64,000 nucleotides of DNA from Sphingomonas sp. GTDB lineage: Bacteria; Pseudomonadota; Alphaproteobacteria; Sphingomonadales; Sphingomonadaceae. The notes beneath the pieces are model-generated. The model was not told where the DNA came from. It saw only the letters and a list, made by a program, of their open reading frames with translations, and did not search any database. Within the stretch, counting starts at the first letter, position 1. The number at the start of each line of letters is the position of its first letter. The stretch covers positions 145,507-209,506 of the forward strand of contig NZ_JAIXHL010000004.1 in NCBI RefSeq assembly GCF_030145815.1, in the 5' to 3' direction. Below are positions 32,815 through 41,316 of the stretch, one piece after another. Both the position numbers and the translations under genes were made by a program.

Positions 32815-33273
32815 ATGACCACCCTCCACATCCTCGTCGACGCCGACGCCTGTCCGGTAAAGGACGAAATCTACAAGGTGGCGTGGCGCCGCGAGGTGGC
32901 GGTGACGATCGTCGCCAACAGCTTTATCCGCATCCCCGATCACCCGCTGATCGCGCGCACCATCGTGTCGGACGGCTTCGACGCCGCCGACGACTGGATT
33001 GCCGAGCGTGCCGGGCCGAAAACGGTGGTCGTCACCGCCGACATCCTGCTCGCCGACCGCTGTCTCAAGGCTGGGGCGACCGTGCTCTCCCCCGCCGGCA
33101 AGCCTTTCACCACCAGTTCGATCGGCGCGGCGATCGCCACCCGCGCGATCATGGCCGATCTGCGCGCCGGCGGCGACCAGATCGGTGGCCCCGCCCCGTT
33201 CGGCAAACAAGACCGCTCGCGCTTCCTCTCCGCGCTCGACGAGGTGCTCGTGCGCTTGGCACGCCTGCCCTGA
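32815..33273 (+). CDS. UPF0178 (YaiI/DUF188) family protein
   Basis: A 152-aa member of the YaiI/YqxD family: ILVDADACPVKDEIYKVAWR, ANSFIRIPDHPLI, ADILLADRCLKAGATVLSP, TTSSIGAAIATRAIMADLR. It has a PIN-like NYN fold with conserved Asp at the start, and no established function. Starts 40 bp after the helicase gene with GAGGAG. Confidence 0.9.
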   Translation: MTTLHILVDADACPVKDEIYKVAWRREVAVTIVANSFIRIPDHPLIARTIVSDGFDAADDWIAERAGPKTVVVTADILLADRCLKAGATVLSPAGKPFTTSSIGAAIATRAIMADLRAGGDQIGGPAPFGKQDRSRFLSALDEVLVRLARLP

Positions 33274-33364
33274 CCGACCCGAACGCTACTCGGACCTACC
33301 CAAAGGGGTAATCGTCGCCCCAGCCCACAGCTGTTACCCTCCACGCGTCCAACAGGAGGCGCGC

Positions 33365-34195
33365 ATGGCCGAGCAACGCATCGTTCACCCCGACGGCACC
33401 GGCATCAACCTGCACAGCTGGCCGCTGGCGGATGCAAAGGCGGTGGTGGTCCTTCAGCACGGGTTCAACGCACATGGCGGCCACATGCAGTGGCCGGCAG
33501 AGCAGCTGAATGCCACAGGCTATGCCTGTTACGCGGTCGATCTGCGCGGTCGCGGCACATCGGACGGCCCCCGTTATTATGTCGAGCAGTTCGACGATTA
33601 TCTCGCCGACCTGCAACTCGCCTTCGACCGCGCCCGGACCGACCATCCCGGCCTTCCGGTTTTTCTGATCGGCCACAGCGCCGGGGGCGTCATCGCGACC
33701 AGCTATGCGCTCAAGCATCAGGAACAGCTCGCTGGCCTCGTCTGCCACAGCTTCGCCTTCCGCGTCCCCGCGCCGCGCTTTGCGCTCAACCTGCTGCAAT
33801 GGCTCGGCGGCTTCCTGCCGCGGCTCGGCGTGCTCAAGCTCAAGAACGCCGATTTTTCGCGCGATCCCGCGCATGTCGCAATGATGGACGCCGATCCGCT
33901 GATCGCCAACGAAACCCAGCCCGCGCGCACCGTGGGCGAGCTATGGGCCGCCGACAAGCGCCTTGAAGTGTCGTTCGGCGCCTTTTCGATGCCGATCCTG
34001 ATCATCCACGGCGCCGATGATCACGCCACCCTTCCGGTCGGCAGCCGCTTCTTCTTCGACCGTGCCGGATCGACCGACAAGACGCTGAAACTCTATGACG
34101 GCTATTATCACGACCTGCTCGCCGATACCGGCAAGGAGGTGGTGATGGGCGATATCCTCGGCTGGATCGCCGCGCGCTTGTCGGCCCAGACTTGA
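33365..34195 (+). CDS. Alpha/beta hydrolase, monoacylglycerol lipase/lysophospholipase-like
   Basis: A 276-aa hydrolase of the Hydrolase_4 group: VVVLQHGFNAHGGHMQW (oxyanion region), DLRGRGTSDGPRYYV, nucleophile elbow IGHSAGGVIATSYAL, acid ADDHATLP and a final His in YYHDLLAD. AGGAGG precedes the ATG. It lacks a signal peptide, so it is probably cytosolic, acting on monoglycerides, lysophospholipids or related esters. Confidence 0.88.
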   Translation: MAEQRIVHPDGTGINLHSWPLADAKAVVVLQHGFNAHGGHMQWPAEQLNATGYACYAVDLRGRGTSDGPRYYVEQFDDYLADLQLAFDRARTDHPGLPVFLIGHSAGGVIATSYALKHQEQLAGLVCHSFAFRVPAPRFALNLLQWLGGFLPRLGVLKLKNADFSRDPAHVAMMDADPLIANETQPARTVGELWAADKRLEVSFGAFSMPILIIHGADDHATLPVGSRFFFDRAGSTDKTLKLYDGYYHDLLADTGKEVVMGDILGWIAARLSAQT

Positions 34196-34219
34196 CCCCT
34201 GCCTGATGGAGGCTAAGAC

Positions 34220-34255
34220 GCGCGCCGAACACCGGGACTGCCCGGTACGGCGCGC
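34220..34255 (+). promoter_or_regulatory. Structured leader hairpin upstream of the SMR transporter
   Basis: Outer stem gcgcgccg (34220-34227) / cggcgcgc (34248-34255), an asymmetric internal loop (aaca / ta), and inner stem ccggg / cccgg with loop actg. It lies about 65 bp before the transporter ATG. SMR genes of this group are often under guanidine riboswitches, but I could not match a ykkC class to this leader. Confidence 0.35.
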
Positions 34256-34319
34256 CGCCTCTTACGGGTTTCCGGCCTGCGCGCCCGTCCTTTCGAGCCC
34301 GCACGTATGGAGACCCCGC

Positions 34320-34640
34320 ATGGCGTGGATCATCCTCGGCATTGCCGTGTTCACCGAAATCATCTGGGCATTGAGCCTGAAATGGGCCGCGACCGCCGGC
34401 ACCTGGCAGGCCGCCGCCGTGCCGATCGTGCTGAGCTTCCTCAACATGGCGCTGCTCGCGCTGGCGATGCGCGATATCCCGGCGGGCACCGCCTACGCGA
34501 TCTGGACCGGGCTCGGCGCGGTCGGCGTGATCATCGGCGGCGTGATCCTGTTCGGGGACAAGGTGTCGCTGGTCCAGGCCGGGTTCATGGCGCTGATCGT
34601 CATCGGGGTCGCCGGGACGAAGTTGAACGCATCCATCTGA
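34320..34640 (+). CDS. Small multidrug resistance (SMR/SugE-like) transporter
   Basis: A 106-aa four-helix protein: MAWIILGIAVFTEIIWALSL with the essential membrane Glu (about residue 13), then PAGTAYAIWTGLGAVGVIIG and LFGDKVSLVQAGFMALIVIG. The combination TEIIWALSLK is closer to SugE/Gdx guanidinium exporters than to EmrE. It likely works as a dimer, exporting guanidinium or quaternary ammonium compounds. Confidence 0.88.
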   Translation: MAWIILGIAVFTEIIWALSLKWAATAGTWQAAAVPIVLSFLNMALLALAMRDIPAGTAYAIWTGLGAVGVIIGGVILFGDKVSLVQAGFMALIVIGVAGTKLNASI

Positions 34641-34718
34641 ACCGGGCGCGTCGGCGGGTGACAATCGCCGACGCCCGCCCTATCATCCCGCGCACCGGTG
34701 ATAAGGAAACAGCTTTCG

Positions 34719-36206
34719 ATGTTCGCACGAACCGGGCCGCATCTGGTCGCGGCCTCCCTGATGCTCGCAGCGGCGGCACCCGCGCTGGCGCAAAGCGCAA
34801 CGCCGTCCCCCCGGCCCGCGCCCTCCCCCAGTGCGACCCCGACCGCCGCGCCGCTGCAGGTCCAGCCGACCCCCGCCGCGCTGCCCTTGCCGACGGTCAC
34901 CCCGGCACAGGCCGAAGAGCTGCGCCGCATCATCGTGCAGGGCCGGATCGCGCACGGCCTGCGCTATTCGACTCAGGCGGCGGAAGTGCTCCCCGCCGAT
35001 GACGCGGGACTGGTCCGCGCCGCGCTCGATTATGCCCGCGCGATCCATATCGGCCGGCTCGACACCGCCGATTTCCAGGAGGATTGGGCACTGCGCCCAG
35101 CGGCGTGGGACCCCATCCCCGGCCTGACCCGCGCGCTCGCCGACAACCGGCTGGCGCAGTGGTTCGCCGACCTCGCCCCGCCATACGAGGGCTATGAGAC
35201 GCTGCGCGTCGGCCTCGCCCGCTATCGCCTGATCGAGGCGGCGGGCGGCTGGAGCGCGATCCCCGCCGGTCCCGACATGACCGTCGGCGCGACCGGCCCG
35301 CGTGTCGCCGCACTGCGCGCTCGGCTGGCGGTCGAGGATGACGGCGTCGCCCGGCTCGGCAACAGTTTCGACGCGGACCTGAAAGAGGCGGTGATCCGCG
35401 CCCAGCGCCGCTACGGCCTCAACCCCACCGGCACCGTCTCCAGTGGCACGCTCGCCGCGCTCAACGTTCCGGTCGAGGCGCGCGTGCGGCAGATCATGGC
35501 GAACATGGAACGCTGGCGCTGGATGCCCAAGGAGATGCCGACCGACCGGGTTCAGGTAAATATCGCCTCGGCCAGCGTCGCGGTGTTCGAGGGCGACCGC
35601 CCGGTGATGTCGATGCGCGGCGTGACCGGCAAGCCCGGCGGCGGCGAGACGCCGATGCTGGTCTCCAACATCCATTCGGTCGTGATCAACCCGCCGTGGA
35701 ACGTCCCCGCCGGCATCGCCGCGCGTGAGCTGTTCCCCAAGGGTCCGGCCTATCTCGCGCGCAACGGGTTCAAGGTCATCGGCACCGGCGCCAACCGCCG
35801 CCTGCAGCAACAGCCGTCACATTCGGCGCTGGGGAAATTCAAGTTCGACTTCAACAACCCCTTCGCGGTCTATCTGCACGACACGCCGACCAAGGGCACC
35901 TTCTCGCGCTACGACCGGCTCGCCAGCCATGGCTGCATCCGGCTCGAACGCCCGGCGGACCTCGCCAATCTGCTGATGGCGGGCGACCCCGTCTGGACGC
36001 CGGAAAAGGTCGCGGCCACACTTGCCACCGGACAGACCACGCGCGTACCGCTGCAAAAGCAGGTCGCGGTCTATCTGCTCTATTGGACCGCCTATGGCAG
36101 CGCCAATGGCACGATGAATTTCCGCGGCGATCCCTATAACTGGGATAAGACGCTCGCATCCAAGATCGAGGCGCGCTCGGCCACCCAGGCCCAGTCCGCG
36201 CGCTGA
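34719..36206 (+). CDS. L,D-transpeptidase with peptidoglycan-binding domain (YcbB-like)
   Basis: A 495-aa exported enzyme. Signal peptide LMLAAAAPALAQ, a Pro-rich linker, an alpha domain and a PG-binding_1 module (VGATGPRVAALRARLAVED ... FDADLKEAVIRAQRRYGLNP), then the YkuD catalytic domain with YLHDTPTKGTFSRYDRLA and SHGCIRLERP, holding the catalytic Cys. The architecture matches YcbB (LdtD), which makes 3-3 meso-DAP cross-links. Start ATG 34719 with AAGGAA upstream. Confidence 0.92.
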   Translation: MFARTGPHLVAASLMLAAAAPALAQSATPSPRPAPSPSATPTAAPLQVQPTPAALPLPTVTPAQAEELRRIIVQGRIAHGLRYSTQAAEVLPADDAGLVRAALDYARAIHIGRLDTADFQEDWALRPAAWDPIPGLTRALADNRLAQWFADLAPPYEGYETLRVGLARYRLIEAAGGWSAIPAGPDMTVGATGPRVAALRARLAVEDDGVARLGNSFDADLKEAVIRAQRRYGLNPTGTVSSGTLAALNVPVEARVRQIMANMERWRWMPKEMPTDRVQVNIASASVAVFEGDRPVMSMRGVTGKPGGGETPMLVSNIHSVVINPPWNVPAGIAARELFPKGPAYLARNGFKVIGTGANRRLQQQPSHSALGKFKFDFNNPFAVYLHDTPTKGTFSRYDRLASHGCIRLERPADLANLLMAGDPVWTPEKVAATLATGQTTRVPLQKQVAVYLLYWTAYGSANGTMNFRGDPYNWDKTLASKIEARSATQAQSAR

Positions 36207-36224
36207 ACCACAGGGGAGAACCAC

Positions 36225-36542
36225 ATGAACTATCGCCGCACGCTCAAGCTCGCCACCGCCTTCGCCGCCGCCGCTGCGCTTGCCGCCTGCTCGGGCGCAT
36301 CGGAAGAAGCCGCGCCCGTCGAAAATGCGGTCAATGCGATGGATCTGACCGAAGAGCTGCCCGCGGAAAACATCACCGATGCCGCGCCGGTTGAGACCGA
36401 GAATGCGACGACCCCGGCACCGGTGGCCGAACCGGCGACGCCCGACGAAGCGCAGATTCAGGACGACGCCGAAGCCGTCGGCATGACCGCGCGCGTCCAG
36501 CGCGGCGAAACCTCCGGCAATCAGGCCGCTCCGGCGGAGTGA
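36225..36542 (+). CDS. Small acidic lipoprotein, unknown function
   Basis: A 105-aa protein with a signal peptide and lipobox LAAC (near residue 22), followed by a low-complexity Glu/Ala/Pro tail (PAENITDAAPVETENATTPA). GGGGAGA precedes the ATG; it lies 18 bp after the L,D-transpeptidase stop and may be co-transcribed. No recognised domain; probably an envelope-anchored, disordered protein. Confidence 0.7.
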   Translation: MNYRRTLKLATAFAAAAALAACSGASEEAAPVENAVNAMDLTEELPAENITDAAPVETENATTPAPVAEPATPDEAQIQDDAEAVGMTARVQRGETSGNQAAPAE

Positions 36543-36551
36543 CACCCTAAA

Positions 36552-36675
36552 TCCTCCCCGGAACGGGGAGGTGGCAGCGCGTAGCGCTGACGGAGGGGGC
36601 CCTCCTCGAAGCACGTTGGCTTGCCTCGGGCCCCCTCCACCGGCTCCGCCGGTCCCCCTCCCCGTGCCGGGGAGG
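36552..36675. repeat. Palindromic dispersed repeat, copy 2 (inverted orientation)
   Basis: Starts tcctccccggaacggggagg, ends ccgtgccggggagga, with internal gcctcgggccccctcca and gctgacggagggggc. The order of inner segments is reversed relative to copies 1 and 3, so this copy lies in the opposite orientation. It is between the lipoprotein gene and the L10 leader. Confidence 0.85.
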
Positions 36676-36983
36676 AACTGAATAGCCCCACCCTTGACTC
36701 CTGTCCCCCACCCGCTATGAGCGCGCCTTCGCGTCACCGGGCAACCGGCGCGCGTTCCGTCCGAGACAGTGGGTGTACGGCAACTGGCCGTACTTAATTT
36801 CCCGCCAAGACGGGGACAGAGATTTTTCACCGGCCGCCTTCGCACCTGCGGAGCGTCCGGGTCAGCCCGCCGGACCCTTCCGGCCCTGACGATCATGCCC
36901 CCACGGACATTGGGGATCGGGCAGCCGCCCGGTCTCTGGCGTAACCGCTCCGGCCCTGGCCGGGGCATAGTGAGGAGACAGGC
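36676..36983 (+). promoter_or_regulatory. rplJ leader region with several hairpins
   Basis: The 308-bp stretch upstream of rplJ has no credible gene but holds stems such as gtacgg (36775-36780) / ccgtac (36788-36793) and gtccgg (36855-36860) / ccggac (36870-36875). L10-L12 complexes repress rplJL by binding a structured leader, so an L10 leader is expected here. I cannot assign the exact binding fold. Confidence 0.5.
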
Positions 36984-37499
36984 ATGGATCGTTCTCAGAA
37001 GACCCAGGCCGTTGCCGAGCTGAACAGCACCTTCAACGAGGTCGCAGTGGTGGTCGTCACCCGCAACCTCGGGATGACCGTCAAGCAGTCGACGGACCTC
37101 CGCAACAAGGCGCGTGCAGCTGGCGCGAGCTACAAGGTCGCAAAGAACCGCCTTGCCAAGATCGCGATCGAGGGCACCGATTATGCGGTGCTCGCGGACC
37201 TGCTGACGGGTCCGACGGCGCTTTCCTATTCGACCGATCCGGTCGCCGCCGCCAAGGTGGTGTCGGATTTCGCCAAGACGAACGACAAGCTCGAAATCGT
37301 CGGCGGCGCAATGGGAAGCATGCTGCTCGACGCGGAAGGCGTGAAGGCGCTCGCATCGCTGCCTTCGCTCGACGAACTGCGCGGCAAGATTGTCGGCCTG
37401 CTTCAGGCACCGGCAGCCAAGCTCGCGTCGATCACCCAGGCACCCGCGGCGCAGCTCGCCCGCGTGTTCAATGCCTATGCGGAGAAGGACGCGGCCTGA
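36984..37499 (+). CDS. rplJ: 50S ribosomal protein L10
   Basis: A 171-aa L10: MDRSQKTQAVAELNSTFNEV, GMTVKQSTDLRNKARAAGA, KNRLAKIAIEGTDYAVLADL. The helical carboxyl end (AAQLARVFNAYAEK) is where L7/L12 dimers attach. It founds the ribosomal stalk and is followed after 56 bp by rplL. Confidence 0.98.
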   Translation: MDRSQKTQAVAELNSTFNEVAVVVVTRNLGMTVKQSTDLRNKARAAGASYKVAKNRLAKIAIEGTDYAVLADLLTGPTALSYSTDPVAAAKVVSDFAKTNDKLEIVGGAMGSMLLDAEGVKALASLPSLDELRGKIVGLLQAPAAKLASITQAPAAQLARVFNAYAEKDAA

Positions 37500-37555
37500 G
37501 CCGACGTTCATTTGCGATTTTTCGAACCAATCTGAATTTTTGAAGGGAATATCAA

Positions 37556-37936
37556 ATGGCTGACCTGAACGCTCTTGTTGACCAGCTGTCGGAACTGACC
37601 GTCCTCGAAGCCGCTGAGCTGTCGAAGCTCCTCGAAGAGAAGTGGGGCGTCAGCGCCGCTGCTCCGGTCGCAGTTGCCGCTGTCGGTGGCGCTGCTGGCG
37701 GTTCGGCTGAAGCTGCCGTTGAGCAGACCGAGTTCGACGTGATCCTCACCGGCGACGGTGGCAAGAAGATCAACGTCATCAAGGAAGTCCGCGCGATCAC
37801 CAACCTCGGCCTGACCGAAGCGAAGGCCCTCGTCGAGGGCGCGCCGAAGGCCGTCAAGGAAGGCGTGTCGAAGGACGAAGCCGAGAAGCTCAAGAAGCAG
37901 CTCGAAGAAGCCGGCGCGACCGTCGAGATCAAGTGA
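37556..37936 (+). CDS. rplL: 50S ribosomal protein L7/L12
   Basis: A 126-aa L7/L12: amino dimer helices ([20 protein letters not shown]), Ala-rich hinge ([20 protein letters not shown]), and carboxyl domain [20 protein letters not shown]...[16 protein letters not shown]. Recruits translation factors. Unusually, no rpoB follows; a terminator and an unrelated gene come next. Confidence 0.98.
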   Translation: MADLNALVDQLSELTVLEAAELSKLLEEKWGVSAAAPVAVAAVGGAAGGSAEAAVEQTEFDVILTGDGGKKINVIKEVRAITNLGLTEAKALVEGAPKAVKEGVSKDEAEKLKKQLEEAGATVEIK

Positions 37937-38016
37937 GCCTGAGCGCCGCAAGGCGCACAGGACTCATCCCGGCGCAGGCCGGGATCTCGTGCGGCAAGCG
38001 ATCCGCTTGCTAGATG

Positions 38017-38050
38017 AAGGGGGCGGTCCGGCAACGGGCCGCCCCTTTTC
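38017..38050 (+). terminator. Intrinsic terminator of rplJ-rplL
   Basis: A long stem (aaggggGCGG-t-CCG / CGG-g-CCGCcccctt) with loop gcaa, followed by cttttc. A shorter hairpin tcccggc / gccggga with loop gcag at 37967-37984 precedes it; that one is a common dispersed palindrome type. Confidence 0.85.
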
Positions 38051-38089
38051 GTTTGCGACGTGCCGGCGAACTGTTAGCGATCCGCGTCG

Positions 38090-38467
38090 ATGGATAAGAG
38101 CAACCCCGCCAGCGTCGGCCTCTGCGGCGATCTCGACGAGATCGCCGCAATCGACGAGATCGAGGCAATTTTCGGCGTCACGCTCGATTATGCCGATGCG
38201 CCGTCCTGGCAAACCGCGGGCGACGTGTTCCGCTCGCTCCTGAACGTCCTCCCCGCCGATGTCGCGAATGCCTCCGACACATGGGATCGGTTCGCCGCCG
38301 CGCTGACCCACGAAACTGGCGTCGATCCCGCAACGATCACACCGAACAGTCCGCTGCTCGACGAGGCACTGCCATGGCGCGGTCTCGGCAATCTCAGCCG
38401 GATGATGGCGATGCTGCTCATCGCGAGCGCGGCGATCCTCGTCCTGCTCGTGCTGGTCCTGCGTTAA
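38090..38467 (+). CDS. Unknown protein with C-terminal TM helix
   Basis: A 125-aa protein. Residues 1-95 are acidic and helical (AIDEIEAIFGVTLDYADAPS, then WQTAGDVFRSLLNVLP), a pattern reminiscent of an acyl-carrier-like helical bundle without a visible DSL serine, so any carrier role is doubtful. Residues ~103-125 form a hydrophobic tail anchor (MMAMLLIASAAILVLLVLVL). It overlaps the convergent gene downstream by 4 bp (shared TTAA). Confidence 0.6.
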   Translation: MDKSNPASVGLCGDLDEIAAIDEIEAIFGVTLDYADAPSWQTAGDVFRSLLNVLPADVANASDTWDRFAAALTHETGVDPATITPNSPLLDEALPWRGLGNLSRMMAMLLIASAAILVLLVLVLR

Positions 38468-39657
38468 GCCCCAGCCGAGTCCTTCGGCACATACCGCTTC
38501 GCCGCGAGCCGCCCGAACCCCTCCGCCGCACGCTCGACCCAGAGCGGCCCCAGCCGGTCGCTGCCAGGCGCAGGCACCGTCCCGATCATGAAGCTGTCGC
38601 GCAACGTGCGGATCGACAGGCCGGCATACCATTTGAGCGCCACCGGCAGGATCGGCACGAACATCGGCTTGCCCTGGACATTGACGACGCGCATCTGCTC
38701 ACCTGCCTGCGTCACCTGACCTTTCAGCATATGGATGCCGCCCGGTGCGATGCTGAACGGCTCCGACCCCGGCGCCATCCGCGCGGCGCCGTGGAAGGCG
38801 GCGATCTGCGCATCCTGATCGGGATTGGCTGCGAACAGGCCGAGCACCGCGCGAACATTGTCCGCCGATTCCGGCCCGCGATTCTGGATGTAGAGCTCGA
38901 AATCGATGCTCACCACGCCGTCACGGATCGCGGCGCGCAACGGGCGGATCTCGGTCACCAGCGGACCCGGCGGCGGCGGCACCGGCGCGACGGGCGCAGG
39001 CTGCGCAGTCGGAGCGGCGGATGCCGGTGGCTCGGGTGCAGGTCGAAGCGGGACCTTCGTCGTCACAAGCCCTGCACGTGCCGGCGGTCCCGGCGTCGGC
39101 GGCGACGCAATCACCGGCGTTTCAGCCACTTCCGCCTCTGGGACCGCGTCGCGGCGACGGCGACGGCGCCCGGCAATTGCGATGCCAGCCACCAGCCCGA
39201 CAACCAATGCCGCCGCGGCGCCAAGCGCAGGCCACAACCATGCCGGCAGCGGTTCGCCCGCCGCCGCCGGGGTCGCGCTTGCCGTCGGGACGGCACTGCC
39301 CGGCACCGGCCCGGGCTGCGGTGTCGCGACCGGCGTGAAATCCGACGGACCAAATCGTGTCGGGCTCGGCACGGGCGTGGGCTGCGCATCTGCAGGCGCG
39401 GTCGGACGCGGGGCAGGTTGCGTGGCTGCAGGACGCGGCGACGGCGTCGCCTGCGGGACCGGCGTCACCGCCGGTTGCGGCGCGGGCGCGGGAGTCGGGG
39501 TCGGCGTCGCGCGCGGCGTTGGATTCGGGTTGATGTCGAAGTTGCCGATCGGCGGGGTGATCACCGTCGGCTGCTGGCCATTCTGGGCAGCAGCCGGGCT
39601 CGCAAGCAGCAGGATCATGGTCAGCGCGGTGGTCGCGCGAAGGGGCGTCACAGTCAC
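38464..39657 (-). CDS. Pro-rich single-TM protein, paralogue of the next gene
   Basis: A 397-aa protein with signal peptide (MILLLASPAAAQ), a Pro/Thr/Ala-rich linker, a transmembrane helix at ~145-165 followed by a basic RRRRRR stop-transfer, a second Pro-rich linker, and a carboxyl beta domain (GVVSIDFELYIQNRGPESAD ... FSIAPGGIHMLKGQVTQ). The layout and the carboxyl domain resemble the 39767-41149 gene, suggesting tandem duplication. Function unknown. A long hairpin (39680-39715) lies in its 5' leader. Confidence 0.75.
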   Translation of the reverse strand: MTVTPLRATTALTMILLLASPAAAQNGQQPTVITPPIGNFDINPNPTPRATPTPTPAPAPQPAVTPVPQATPSPRPAATQPAPRPTAPADAQPTPVPSPTRFGPSDFTPVATPQPGPVPGSAVPTASATPAAAGEPLPAWLWPALGAAAALVVGLVAGIAIAGRRRRRRDAVPEAEVAETPVIASPPTPGPPARAGLVTTKVPLRPAPEPPASAAPTAQPAPVAPVPPPPGPLVTEIRPLRAAIRDGVVSIDFELYIQNRGPESADNVRAVLGLFAANPDQDAQIAAFHGAARMAPGSEPFSIAPGGIHMLKGQVTQAGEQMRVVNVQGKPMFVPILPVALKWYAGLSIRTLRDSFMIGTVPAPGSDRLGPLWVERAAEGFGRLAAKRYVPKDSAGA

Positions 39658-39717
39658 GCGCCGCGCCTAGCATGGAGATGGCAGGCCCGCGCACCAAAAA
39701 ATGCGCGGGCCTGCCGG

Positions 39718-39751
39718 AAAAACGACCCGCCCCGGCGCAAACCGGGGCGGG
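39718..39751 (-). terminator. Intrinsic terminator of the upstream Pro-rich membrane protein gene
   Basis: Stem cccgccccgg / ccggggcggg with loop cgcaaa; on the minus strand it is followed by five T. A second perfect 14-bp hairpin (ggcaggcccgcgca / tgcgcgggcctgcc, 39680-39715) lies beyond it, in the leader of the next gene. Confidence 0.88.
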
Positions 39752-39766
39752 AGATGAACCAAGGCA

Positions 39767-41149
39767 TCACACCTTGGCCGGGACACCGACCAGTTCGGCC
39801 TCGACATCGTCATACATCGACGGGTCGTCCTGGATCGCGATCGGCTCCAGCTGCATCCCGCCATTGCTACGTCCGATGCGGAACGCGGCGGCCGTGCGCC
39901 CTTCCCGCCCGTCGGGCAGGCGGTAGCGGGCATCGGCGACCAGCACCGGCGTGAAGCCGTCATCGTCACCGGCAATCGCATCGACCTTGTCGCGCGGCAT
40001 CGTCAGCATCGCTTCGAGAGTCGCCCCGTCACCCGGCGCGATCGTCTCCGCCGACAGACTCGAGTCCTTCGGCGGATTGGTCAGCATCCGCTCGATCTCG
40101 CTCTGCTGCGCGCTATGCTCGCCCAGCATGAAGGCACCGATCCGCACGTCCTGAGCAGGCGCACCGCCAGCGTTGGCAACGGTCAGTTCGAACCCGACCT
40201 TGGCACCGCGGCGGCTCATCCCTGCACGGGTCGGACGGATCGCGAGTTCCAGCTGCGGACGGCTGCCGGCCGGGCGCGCGCCGCCCAGCACGGCGGCGAC
40301 ATCCGCCGGATCCGCATCGGAAAGCTCGGCATTTTCGAGTGCCGGCTTCGACGCCGACACCTTCGCAGCTTTCGCCTTGGGCTTTGCAACCGGTGCGATC
40401 CGCTCACCCAGTTCCGGCTCGCGACGCGGCGCGATGAACGCCGGGGCGGCGGCGATCGGATTGGCAACCGGGCGCGCGATGACCGGATCTGGAGCGCGCG
40501 GCGTCGCCACGGGCGTGGGGAGCGGCTCGACCGGTGCCGCGATGGCGACCTCTTCCTCAATCAGCGGCGCATCTTCGCGACGACGGCGCAACAGCATCGC
40601 ACCCGCGATCAGCGCGGCGACACCGCCCAGCGCGGCCAGGATCAGCCACATGGTGCCGCCCTCGCCAGTCGTCTCGACTGGGGCTGCGACCGGATCGGCG
40701 ACGGGCTCAGTGACGGGAGGCGGCGTCTCAGCAACCGGCTCGACGGGCGTCGGTGCGCGTTCGGTCACCGGGTCGGGTTCAGCGGCCACCGGAGCTGCCG
40801 GAGCGGCACGCTGCGGCGTTTCGACCGCGCGGGTCGGACGTGCTGGACGCGCTTCGGCCTGGCGGGCAGCGGCACGCTCACGCGCCTCCTGCTGCGCCTG
40901 CTCGACCACGCCGGGAGCAATCGTCGTGCGCGACTCACCGGCAGGCGGCGTTTGCGCGACCGGAGCCTGGACCGGCGGCGGCGTGACCGGCTGCGGCGCA
41001 GGAGCCGGGGCCGGCGTCGCGGGCACCAGCACCGTCGGCGGCGTCACCGTCTCCTGTGCCAGCGCGGTTGCGGGGAGAGCGGCGGCGGCGAAAAGCAGCG
41101 CCACTGCTCGGCGAAGCGCGGGTCGCGCATGATGTGGTGTGTGGGTCAT
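39767..41149 (-). CDS. Pro-rich single-TM protein, paralogue of the previous gene
   Basis: A 460-aa protein with signal peptide (LLFAAAALPATALAQ), a very Pro/Ala/Glu-rich region to ~165, a transmembrane helix (TMWLILAALGGVAALIAGAM) with RRRRE after it, an Ala/Pro linker with KPKAKAAKVSASKP, and a carboxyl Ig-like beta domain (KVGFELTVANAGGAPAQDVR ... DARYRLPDGREGRTAAAFRI). It looks like an envelope-spanning tether. Function unknown. Confidence 0.75.
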   Translation of the reverse strand: MTHTPHHARPALRRAVALLFAAAALPATALAQETVTPPTVLVPATPAPAPAPQPVTPPPVQAPVAQTPPAGESRTTIAPGVVEQAQQEARERAAARQAEARPARPTRAVETPQRAAPAAPVAAEPDPVTERAPTPVEPVAETPPPVTEPVADPVAAPVETTGEGGTMWLILAALGGVAALIAGAMLLRRRREDAPLIEEEVAIAAPVEPLPTPVATPRAPDPVIARPVANPIAAAPAFIAPRREPELGERIAPVAKPKAKAAKVSASKPALENAELSDADPADVAAVLGGARPAGSRPQLELAIRPTRAGMSRRGAKVGFELTVANAGGAPAQDVRIGAFMLGEHSAQQSEIERMLTNPPKDSSLSAETIAPGDGATLEAMLTMPRDKVDAIAGDDDGFTPVLVADARYRLPDGREGRTAAAFRIGRSNGGMQLEPIAIQDDPSMYDDVEAELVGVPAKV

Positions 41150-41256
41150 AACGGGGGGTCAACAAGTGGAACCCGCAATTCGTCGCACATAGCCCTCAAA
41201 ATTGCGGCGAGTTGTTGTCGGACATCGACCAGTTGACGATTCCGCTTTACTCGAAC

Positions 41257-41286
41257 AAAAACGGGGACGACTTGCGCCGCCCCCGT
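41257..41286 (-). terminator. Intrinsic terminator of the M16 peptidase operon
   Basis: Stem acggggacg / cgcccccgt (one G-U pair) with loop acttgcgc, followed on the minus strand by four T. It lies about 30 bp after the second M16 gene; a perfect palindrome cctgaac-attt-gttcagg (41304-41321) overlaps that gene's stop. Confidence 0.7.
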
Positions 41287-41316
41287 GACTAGTTGTTCAA
41301 TAACCTGAACATTTGT

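Noticed and set aside
34196..34319. Known guanidine riboswitch upstream of the SMR gene
   Set aside because: A compound hairpin is present, but I could not align the conserved core of ykkC classes I, II or III, so I list only a structured leader.
37937..38090. rpoB start after rplL
   Set aside because: A terminator and a short unrelated membrane protein gene follow rplL; no RpoB amino terminus is present.
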